The notes below the pieces were generated by a model, which did not search any database, was not told the origin of the DNA, and saw only the letters and a program-made list of their open reading frames with translations. Position numbers and translations under genes: made by a program. From JADJNW01 sp964517175 (lineage in GTDB: Bacteria; Bacteroidota; Bacteroidia; Chitinophagales; Saprospiraceae), in contig CAZFBU010000006.1 in the NCBI GenBank assembly GCA_964517175.1, positions 1-57,071 on the forward strand: a stretch of 57,071 nucleotides of DNA. The letters are read 5' to 3'. The stretch's first letter is position 1. Each line of letters starts with the position of its first letter. Positions 24,961 through 32,152 of the stretch are shown in pieces.

Positions 24961-26895
24961 ATGGGTGAACATAAGGTCTCGCTGGCTGCCGAAAACAGCA
25001 CCGCTATGCAGCGCTACGTCCGCAATTTGTTGAAAGACGTGTACGCGCTGGAATATATGTTGGAAAACGATTGGTTCGAAAATGATATTGTTCGCATTGG
25101 CGCGGAACAGGAGATGTGCCTGGTGCACGAAAAAACGCTGAAACCGGCGAATATCAATCTGGAAGTACTGGAACTGTTGAAGGATTGCGACTGGGCCACC
25201 ACCGAGCTGGCGCGCTTCAACGTAGAAGCCAACCTCACGCCGCGCGTTTTCACCGGCAAGTGCCTGCGCGAAATGGAAGAAGAGAACCGCAGCTACGTTG
25301 AGCAGATTCGCGCCGTCGCCAAAAAGAAAAAGGCAGATGTGATCCTGACGGGCATCCTGCCGACGCTTGGCAAAACCGATCTGGAGCTGGATAATCTCAC
25401 GCCCAAGCCCCGCTACCGCGCGCTGATTGATTCCATTCAAAGTCAATTGATCGGCTCGTCTTTTGAGTTGCGCCTGATGGGCATCGACGAGATACTGGTG
25501 AAGCACGATTCGCCGCTGCTCGAAGCTTGCAATACGAGTTTTCAGGTACACCTGCAGGTGTCGCCAAACGATTTTACCTGTTTGTACAACATTGCGCAGG
25601 CGCTCGCCGCACCCGTAATGGCAATTTCCGCAAATTCGCCCATTGTTTTCGGCAAACGCCTCTGGCACGAGAGCCGCATTGCCTTGTTTCAGCAGGCGCT
25701 GGACGTCCGCACCACGCACGACCACATGCGCGAGCGCAGTCCGCGGGTGAGCTTTGGTTCGGGCTGGCTGGAAGGACCGATCCAGGAAATTTATAAGGAA
25801 GATATTGCACGTTTCCGGGTGCTATTGAGTGCGGACATCGAGGAAGATTCGCTGCAACTGATTGAGCAAGGCATCACGCCAAAACTGCGAGCATTACAGG
25901 TGCACAACTCCACCGTTTATCGCTGGAACCGCCCGTGTTACGGCATTAGCGACAATGGAAAGCCGCATTTGCGCATTGAAAATCGCGTCATTCCTGCCGG
26001 ACCAACCTCGGTGGATGCCGTTGCCAATGCTGCCTTTTGGCTGGGCGCGATGGTCGGCATGCAGGAGCATTGTGCCGATATTCGCAACAATATTTCCTGG
26101 GAAGACGTGCGCGACAATTTTGCGAAAGCTGCCCGCTACGGCATGGATACGAAGTTTACCTGGTTCAAGGATAAAAAGATCAGCGGCGCCGATTTGATCA
26201 CGCACGAATTGCTGCCGATCGCGAAGCGCGGGCTGGAATTGCAAAAAGTGGATACCAAAGATATCGATAAGTACCTCGGTATCATCGAGGGGCGTGCCAA
26301 GAAGCACATGAACGGCGCACGCTGGCAATTGCGTGCTTACACCAAGCTCCTGAAAGAATGCGACCGCGACGAAGCGCTGACCGTGATGACCGCCAGCATA
26401 TTAAAAAACCAAAAAAAAGAAACGCCTGTGCACACCTGGGAAATGCCGGAATTGGGCGATCTGGAAGATTACCGCCCGGCGAAGCTCCGCGTGGAGGAGT
26501 TTATGGAAACCGATTTATTCACCGTACAAAAGGATGCCCTTATCGAGCTGGTTGCCGAGATGATGGACTGGCGGCGCATTCGCTATATGCCGGTGGAAGA
26601 TTCCAAAGGTAAATTGGGCGGCTTGATCACGTCGCGCCTGCTGTTGCGTCATTTCACGCACAAATACCACCTGACCGGCAAGGAATTTACCACTGTCGAG
26701 GATATTATGATCAAAGCACCGATCACCATTCATCCGAAAGCCAAGATCACCGAAGCCCTGCGCACCATGCGCGAGAACAAGATCGGCTGCCTGCCGGTGG
26801 TGCAGGATGGCGAATTGGTCGGCATCATCACCGAGATGGAATTCCTGCGCATCTCCGCCCGCCTGATCGAGCGGCTGGAGCGGGAAGAGTCGTGA
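24961..26895 (+). CDS. GCS2-like carboxylate-amine ligase fused to a CBS-domain pair
   Basis: 644 residues. The first ~480 belong to the glutamate-cysteine ligase type 2 group of ATP-dependent carboxylate-amine ligases: VRIGAEQEMCLV (~45-56), ARFNVEANLTP, SFQVHLQVSP and HLRIENRVIPAGPTSVD. The EQE and the RIENR segments are the expected substrate/metal contacts. The C-terminal ~507-635 is a tandem CBS (Bateman) module: VEEFMETDLFTVQKDALIEL with RYMPVED, and DIMIKAPITIHPKAKI with GCLPVVQDGELVGIITE. CBS pairs bind adenine nucleotides, so the ligase is probably regulated by energy charge. No signal peptide. The reaction (glutamylcysteine synthesis or another amide ligation) cannot be settled from sequence. 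It has a GGAAGCTTCC palindrome upstream. Confidence 0.82.
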   Translation: MGEHKVSLAAENSTAMQRYVRNLLKDVYALEYMLENDWFENDIVRIGAEQEMCLVHEKTLKPANINLEVLELLKDCDWATTELARFNVEANLTPRVFTGKCLREMEEENRSYVEQIRAVAKKKKADVILTGILPTLGKTDLELDNLTPKPRYRALIDSIQSQLIGSSFELRLMGIDEILVKHDSPLLEACNTSFQVHLQVSPNDFTCLYNIAQALAAPVMAISANSPIVFGKRLWHESRIALFQQALDVRTTHDHMRERSPRVSFGSGWLEGPIQEIYKEDIARFRVLLSADIEEDSLQLIEQGITPKLRALQVHNSTVYRWNRPCYGISDNGKPHLRIENRVIPAGPTSVDAVANAAFWLGAMVGMQEHCADIRNNISWEDVRDNFAKAARYGMDTKFTWFKDKKISGADLITHELLPIAKRGLELQKVDTKDIDKYLGIIEGRAKKHMNGARWQLRAYTKLLKECDRDEALTVMTASILKNQKKETPVHTWEMPELGDLEDYRPAKLRVEEFMETDLFTVQKDALIELVAEMMDWRRIRYMPVEDSKGKLGGLITSRLLLRHFTHKYHLTGKEFTTVEDIMIKAPITIHPKAKITEALRTMRENKIGCLPVVQDGELVGIITEMEFLRISARLIERLEREES

Positions 26896-26934
26896 AGCGA
26901 CCAAATTGGGCTTTCATTTTGTGCGAAAGTGGGT

Positions 26935-26942
26935 TATTTTTG
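26935..26942 (+). promoter_or_regulatory. Bacteroidota -7 box TATTTTTG close to the dioxygenase start
   Basis: TATTTTTG lies only four bases before the ATG at 26947. If it is used, transcription would begin at or just after the ATG, giving a leaderless message or requiring a different promoter; hence modest confidence. Confidence 0.35.
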
Positions 26943-26946
26943 TCGT

Positions 26947-27948
26947 ATGATTTCACTACGATCTTTTTTTAAAAAAAATACCGGTTGGCTTCGTGGCTTG
27001 AAGCTGTCCTACATCATTAATAACCTGCTGAATGCGAAACATTTGCAGCATAATAAAGCATTGTACAAAAAATACGGCTTGCGCAAGAGCATTTACGCGC
27101 CCATCGGCAGTCAGGATTTTCAGGGTTTGCGCCGGACTGCGTCCGGTGGGAGAGATACAGATTTGCCTTGGCTCGACCAACCAGATGCGAAAGAAAAACT
27201 GCACGCTCATCCGGAATTCAAACAATTTCCATGTGCTACGCAGCAGCAACTGGAGCAATTTGTGGACCAGGGCTACATGATTTTGCAGGGCTTTTTCGAC
27301 CAGGCGGAGGTAGAGCGGCTGAATGGGAACATCAAGCAATTATTGAAAAAACGCTCCGTGGATTTCAACTACACCGGTCGGAAGATCATGGAATCCTTTC
27401 GCGTGTCGGAGATCGCAAATCAATTTTTCCGTGATCCGGAATTGCTGAACTTGTTAAGCTTCACCTTAGGAAAAAAAGTCATTCCATTTCATACAATAAA
27501 TTTCCTGGAAGGCAGCGAGCAGCGTGCGCATTCGGACTTCATCCACATGACCACCGAGCCGCGCGGCTATCTCATTGCCGCCTGGATCGCGCTGGAAGAT
27601 TGTCATGCGGGCAACGGACCGTTATTTTACTATCCGGGCAGTCACCGCCTGCCTTACACCCTGACTTCGGATTATCCTTCCGGCAATACGGCATGGACCA
27701 TCGGCGCGGAGAGTAACCGCCGTTACGAAGATAAGATTGAGGAAATTATCCAGGAAAATGGCTTGCAAAAGCAGCATTTCCACGCCCAAAAAGGCGATGT
27801 ACTCATCTGGCACGCCAACCTCATCCACGGGGGCGAAGCCATTCGCGATGCAGGCGCTACGCGCAAAAGCATGGTGGCGCATTATTTTGTGGAAGGTGTC
27901 ATTTGCTATCATGAAATTTCGCAACGTCCGGCGTTGTTGGAGTTGTAG
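26947..27948 (+). CDS. Phytanoyl-CoA dioxygenase (PhyH) family protein
   Basis: A 333-residue Fe(II)/2-oxoglutarate oxygenase. A GTG 18 bases upstream is also in frame, but the ATG gives MISLRSFFKK, a natural N-terminus. The iron-binding triad is His195 and Asp197 in AHSDFIHM and distal His294 in LIHGGEA. The core GPLFYYPGSHRLPY is typical of PhyH proteins. Near residue 65 a basic GLRRTASGGRD stretch is encoded by a DNA palindrome (27130-27148) and may be an insertion. Hydroxylation of a small or lipid-like substrate is likely; the substrate is unknown. It is cytoplasmic, and the next gene is convergent. Confidence 0.85.
   Translation: MISLRSFFKKNTGWLRGLKLSYIINNLLNAKHLQHNKALYKKYGLRKSIYAPIGSQDFQGLRRTASGGRDTDLPWLDQPDAKEKLHAHPEFKQFPCATQQQLEQFVDQGYMILQGFFDQAEVERLNGNIKQLLKKRSVDFNYTGRKIMESFRVSEIANQFFRDPELLNLLSFTLGKKVIPFHTINFLEGSEQRAHSDFIHMTTEPRGYLIAAWIALEDCHAGNGPLFYYPGSHRLPYTLTSDYPSGNTAWTIGAESNRRYEDKIEEIIQENGLQKQHFHAQKGDVLIWHANLIHGGEAIRDAGATRKSMVAHYFVEGVICYHEISQRPALLEL
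27130..27148. repeat. Palindrome inside the PhyH coding region
   Basis: CGCCGGAC / GTCCGGTG with a TGC loop (one G-T pair). It shares the GGAC-N3-GTCC core with the intergenic hairpin at 21328-21349 and encodes the basic RRTASGG stretch. Confidence 0.45.
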
Positions 27949-28017
27949 TTATCCAACTTCCAGATTAATCAAAGAAATCGCCAAAAACATGAATGATGAG
28001 TTTATTAAAACACTACC

Positions 28018-28055
28018 AAAAAAAGCCCTAAAACTTCGCGAAGAAATTTTAGGGC
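28018..28055 (-). terminator. Rho-independent terminator of rpsA
   Basis: Leftward reading gives a nine-base stem (GCCCTAAAA/TTTTAGGGC, 28025-28055) with an inner CTTCGCGAAG hairpin, followed by seven T (28018-28024). It starts ~33 bases after the rpsA stop; a textbook intrinsic terminator. Confidence 0.88.
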
Positions 28056-28087
28056 AACGTATCAAATTCGGTTAATATCAATTCGTA

Positions 28088-30130
28088 TTATTCCTCGTCT
28101 TTCACGTCCTGTTCTTCACTATCCCCCAACTGTTCTTTCAGTTGCGAGAAGTCTGCCAGGTCGCCGAGGGTAGAGCGCTCCACGTTGTCCGCCTGCTTTT
28201 TAATTGCTGTGCGGGTCTGCTTGCGCTCTTCGTCTTTTTCGCGTTTTACCTGCTCGTCCGCTTCGCGGCGGATGTCTTCCAGATAACGCTTGTGCGAAAC
28301 GAGGATACGCTTGTCGTCGCGGTTGAATTCAATCACTTTTACGGTCAGCACTTCTTCCACTTCTGCCAGGGTGTTGTCTTCTTTGCGGATGTGGTTGATG
28401 GGTGCGTAAGCCTCGAGTCCATAAGGCAACTGTACGATAGCGCCCCGGTCATCGCGACGCAGGATCGTAGCCTCGTGGTAAGAACCTACCGGGAAAACAC
28501 CTTCAAAGGTATCCCACGGATTCTCTTCGATTTGCTTGTGACCGAGCGATAGTTTGCGGCTGTCTTTGTCGATATCGAGAATCGCAATTTCGATGGTTTC
28601 GCCCACTTTCGTGAATTCTGACGGATGATTGAAGCGCTTTGTCCACGACAAGTCAGAAATATGCACCATACCACCAATGCCGTCTTCCAACTCAACAAAC
28701 ACACCATACGGCGTCAGGTTTTTCACCTCGCCACTGTGGCGGCTGTTGTGCGGATAACGATTTTCAATGTCGCTCCACGGATCTTTCTGCAATTGCTTCA
28801 AGCTCAGTGACATCTTGCGGTCTTCGCGGTCGATGGTCACCACTTTCGCTTCGTGCTCCTGTCCCAAAGTGAAGTATTCGCGGGCATTCACCGGCTGATT
28901 GCTCCAGGTCACTTCCGACACGTGGATCAAGCCTTCGACGCCCGGTTGGATTTCCAGGAATGCGCCGTAGTCTTCGATGTTCACAATCTTGCCTTTCACG
29001 ACCGAGCCTTCCTTGATCTCTTCGTCCAGTACTTCCCACGGATGTGGCTGCAATTGCTTTAAGCCCAGGGAGATACGCTTCTTGTTTTCGTCGAAATCAA
29101 GCACAACTACGTTGATCTTCTGGTTCAGTTGCAACACTTCGCTCGGGTGATTGATGCGCCCCCAGGAAATATCGGTGATGTACAACAGACCGTCCACGCC
29201 ACCAAGATCGAGGAATGCACCGAAGTCGGTAATATTCTTGACCAAACCCTCGAGTACCTGTCCTTTTTCCAGATCGGCGATGATTTGCTCGCGCTGCTCC
29301 GCAAGATCGCTTTCGATGAGCGCCTTGTGCGAAACAACTGCGTTTTTGATCTGTTCGTTGATCTTCACGACCTTGAATTCCATCGTTTTGCCAACGTAGG
29401 AATCGTAATCAATGATTGGCTTGATGTCAATTTGCGAACCCGGCAGGAACGTTTCCAAACCACCGGCATCCACGATCAGACCACCTTTGGTCTTGCTGAT
29501 CACCGTGCCTTTGATGACGGTACCATTTTCGTAAGAGTCAACGATGCGTTCCCATGCTTTGAGGAGCTTTGCCTTACGGCGCGAAAGCACCAACTGACCA
29601 CGGGAATCTTCCTGCTGTTCGACATATACGTCCACCACATCGCCAATCTGCAAATCCGGCGTGTCCCGGAATTCGGAAAGTGGTACCAGACCATCAGACT
29701 TATAGTTGATATCCAGCACAACGTCGCCGTCATTGATCGAAGTAACTCTGCCGCTCACTATTTCATTCTCCCACACGGCGGTCATCGTCGAGGCGTATTG
29801 CTCTTCGTACTCTGCTTCGTCCGATTCGGAATACTTGTAACCGTGGCGAGTGTTGGACGTCCAGTCGAAGTCATCGTGGGCGCTGCTGCCGGCTACTTCC
29901 TCTTCAAAATCTTCGATTTCCTCTTCTTCTTCTTCATCATCGTCGTCACTGTTGGCTTCTATTTCTACTTCTTCTTCGACCTCCGCTTCTTCGGTTACAT
30001 CTGCTTCTTCGCCGCTGCCTTCCTCCTCGGCGGTGGTATTTTCCAAATCTGTGGTTTCTTCCTCTACGGAAGTCTCCAGGTTTTCTTCATTTTCCTGGAT
30101 TTCGTCGTTTTTTTTGTTGTCATCTAGCAT
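28088..30130 (-). CDS. rpsA: 30S ribosomal protein S1
   Basis: 680 residues with six S1 (OB-fold) domains, roughly at 122-188, 203-272, 288-358, 372-445, 460-533 and 545-620. Signatures include GLVPLSEFRD, GAFLDLGGVDGLLYITDISW, YGAFLEIQPGVEGLIHVSE and YGVFVELEDGIGGMVHISDL. The first ~112 residues are an extremely acidic extension (runs of Glu and Asp), which is usual for Bacteroidota S1 and contrasts with the Proteobacterial protein. In this phylum S1 helps select A/T-rich leaders since Shine-Dalgarno sequences are rare. The tail after domain six is charged. A TACCTTTG promoter box precedes it and an intrinsic terminator follows. Confidence 0.97.
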   Translation of the reverse strand: MLDDNKKNDEIQENEENLETSVEEETTDLENTTAEEEGSGEEADVTEEAEVEEEVEIEANSDDDDEEEEEEIEDFEEEVAGSSAHDDFDWTSNTRHGYKYSESDEAEYEEQYASTMTAVWENEIVSGRVTSINDGDVVLDINYKSDGLVPLSEFRDTPDLQIGDVVDVYVEQQEDSRGQLVLSRRKAKLLKAWERIVDSYENGTVIKGTVISKTKGGLIVDAGGLETFLPGSQIDIKPIIDYDSYVGKTMEFKVVKINEQIKNAVVSHKALIESDLAEQREQIIADLEKGQVLEGLVKNITDFGAFLDLGGVDGLLYITDISWGRINHPSEVLQLNQKINVVVLDFDENKKRISLGLKQLQPHPWEVLDEEIKEGSVVKGKIVNIEDYGAFLEIQPGVEGLIHVSEVTWSNQPVNAREYFTLGQEHEAKVVTIDREDRKMSLSLKQLQKDPWSDIENRYPHNSRHSGEVKNLTPYGVFVELEDGIGGMVHISDLSWTKRFNHPSEFTKVGETIEIAILDIDKDSRKLSLGHKQIEENPWDTFEGVFPVGSYHEATILRRDDRGAIVQLPYGLEAYAPINHIRKEDNTLAEVEEVLTVKVIEFNRDDKRILVSHKRYLEDIRREADEQVKREKDEERKQTRTAIKKQADNVERSTLGDLADFSQLKEQLGDSEEQDVKDEE

Positions 30131-30172
30131 TGAAAGAATGCTTTTTTAGGTTAAGGAATTTTTTTAGCGGGG

Positions 30173-30180
30173 CAAAGGTA
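30173..30180 (-). promoter_or_regulatory. Bacteroidota -7 box TACCTTTG for rpsA
   Basis: Leftward TACCTTTG, 43 bases before the rpsA ATG; matches TAnnTTTG exactly. The remaining divergent spacer to the acyl-CoA ligase gene (to 30370) is AT-rich with no further recognisable site. Confidence 0.65.
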
Positions 30181-30370
30181 AGATTATTCTGCGGAAAAAA
30201 GAAAGAAATTGATAAATAAAGCGCTATCTCTCTTATATTTACGATTCGGATAGAAAAGTGGGAAAGGTTTTAGATTACGAGAATAAAATTTGCTAATTTA
30301 ATGGCTTTTAAAATGAAATTTTTTTGAGAATTGTTGTTAAACTAAAGATACAAGTCAAAACTTTACGAAA

Positions 30371-32062
30371 ATGAGTGAACAACGTTCCTGGCTAAAGAAC
30401 TATCCAAGCGGTATTCCTGCCAACATCAACCCCGACGAACACAAGAGCGTCGTCGAAATGGTAGAAGATGCCTTCAAGAAATACAGCGGCAAAGTTGCGT
30501 TTTCTTGCATGGGCAAAGAAATTACCTTCAGTCGCCTCGATAAATTATCTCGCGACTTTGGTGCCTACCTGCATTCACGCGGGCTGGAACCGGGCGATAA
30601 AATTGCCCTGATGATGCCCAATTTGCTGCAGTATCCGATTGCGATGTTCGGTGCGCTGCGCGCCGGGCTGGTGATTGTGAACACCAATCCGCTCTACACA
30701 CCCCGCGAGATGCTGCACCAGTTCAATGACTCCGGCGCGAAAGCAATCGTCATTGCGGAAAACTTTGCAGCTAACCTCGAAAAAATACTGCCCGATACGC
30801 AAATCAAGACGGTTGTCACCACGAGCATCGGCGAATTACTGGGCTTTCCAAAGGGCAATATCGTGAACTTTGTGGTGCGCAACATCCGAAAAATGGTACC
30901 CGCTTACAACATCCCCAACACCGTGAAATTCAACGATGCGCTGAAACAAGGGCGAAAGTTTTCGGTCAAATCCTTTGACAACAAGCCCGAAGACGTCATC
31001 TTCCTGCAATATACAGGCGGTACAACCGGCGTATCCAAGGGGGCAATGCTGACCAATCGCAATATGATCGCGAATATGCTCCAGATGAAAGCCTGGATGT
31101 CGCCTTATCTGAGCGATGCGAGCACCGGCAAGCAGGAGGTAGCACTCTGTGCCCTGCCGCTCTACCACATCTTTGCGCTCACGGTCAACTGTCTCGGCAT
31201 TATGGCCATCGGCGGTATGAATACATTGGTAACCAACGCCCGGGATATTGCATCAGTGATCAAAGCGATTAAATCGTACAAAACTTCGGTGATTTCCGGG
31301 GTGAATACGCTTTTCAATGCCATGATGAATCACGATGATTTCAAAACTATTGACTTTAGCAGCCTGAGCGTTACGGTTGCCGGTGGTATGGCGTTACAGC
31401 GACCGGTAGCGGAACGCTGGCAACAACTCACAGGGTGCTTCCTGGCGGAAGGCTTTGGCATGACCGAATGCTCGCCGGTAGCCAGTGCCAATCCGTTCGA
31501 TGGAGAGTTGGGGCGTTTGGGTACCATTGGTCTGCCCATTCCATCCACCGATATGCGCATCATTGATGAGCAGGGCAATCCGCTGCCGGTGGGTGAGATT
31601 GGTGAAATACAGGTAAAAGGACCACAGGTGATGAAAGGCTATTACAATCGTCCGGATGCAACGGCACAAACCATTGTGGATGACTGGCTGAATACCGGCG
31701 ACATTGGCAAAATGGATGAGGATGGCTTTTTCCAGATCGTGGATCGCAAAAAGGATATGATCCTGGTTTCCGGATTTAATGTCTTTCCGAATGAGATCGA
31801 GGAGGTAATCGCCGGGCACGAAAAAGTGATGGAAGTCGCCGCCGTTGGCGTACCGGATGCCAAGTCGGGCGAAGTGGTCAAGGTTTTCATCGTGAGAAAA
31901 GATGAATCGCTGAAAGAAAGCGAAGTGATCGAATACTGCCGCGAACACCTCACCGGGTACAAAATTCCGAAACAGGTCGAATTCCGCAAGGAACTGCCTA
32001 AAACCAATGTCGGCAAAATCCTCCGCCGCAAGCTACGCGAAGAGGAAGAAGCGAAAGTATAA
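30371..32062 (+). CDS. fadD: Long-chain-fatty-acid-CoA ligase
   Basis: 563 residues of the AMP-forming acyl-CoA synthetase family. Motifs: P-loop-like YTGGTTGVSKGAML (~215-228), the LAEGFGMTECSP adenine-site motif, WLNTGDIGKMDEDGFF, DRKKDMILVSGFNVFPNEIE linker, and the C-terminal catalytic Lys in KTNVGKILRRKLR. It activates long-chain fatty acids to acyl-CoA for beta-oxidation or lipid synthesis, at the inner face of the membrane. The sequence from residue 1 (SWLKNYPSGIPANI) is similar in start and length to E. coli FadD. A second, more distant synthetase is encoded at 54976-56757. Divergent from rpsA. Confidence 0.9.
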   Translation: MSEQRSWLKNYPSGIPANINPDEHKSVVEMVEDAFKKYSGKVAFSCMGKEITFSRLDKLSRDFGAYLHSRGLEPGDKIALMMPNLLQYPIAMFGALRAGLVIVNTNPLYTPREMLHQFNDSGAKAIVIAENFAANLEKILPDTQIKTVVTTSIGELLGFPKGNIVNFVVRNIRKMVPAYNIPNTVKFNDALKQGRKFSVKSFDNKPEDVIFLQYTGGTTGVSKGAMLTNRNMIANMLQMKAWMSPYLSDASTGKQEVALCALPLYHIFALTVNCLGIMAIGGMNTLVTNARDIASVIKAIKSYKTSVISGVNTLFNAMMNHDDFKTIDFSSLSVTVAGGMALQRPVAERWQQLTGCFLAEGFGMTECSPVASANPFDGELGRLGTIGLPIPSTDMRIIDEQGNPLPVGEIGEIQVKGPQVMKGYYNRPDATAQTIVDDWLNTGDIGKMDEDGFFQIVDRKKDMILVSGFNVFPNEIEEVIAGHEKVMEVAAVGVPDAKSGEVVKVFIVRKDESLKESEVIEYCREHLTGYKIPKQVEFRKELPKTNVGKILRRKLREEEEAKV

Positions 32063-32120
32063 AATTGACGGTTAGCTGTCTTTTCAGCACCATCTAATTG
32101 TATAATTATTGTGTATTTTA

Positions 32121-32150
32121 GTGCCAATATTCTGACAAAAATATTGGCAC
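32121..32150 (+). repeat. Perfect 10-base hairpin abutting the haloperoxidase start codon
   Basis: GTGCCAATAT and ATATTGGCAC flank a ten-base loop; the stem ends two bases before the ATG at 32153. It may terminate the upstream fadD transcript (no T-run) or restrict translation of the downstream gene. Confidence 0.6.
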
Positions 32151-32152
32151 TT

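Noticed and set aside
29129..30127. Rightward frame of 332 codons opposite rpsA
   Set aside because: Antisense shadow of rpsA; the repetitive hydrophobic end is the complement of the Glu-rich N-terminus.
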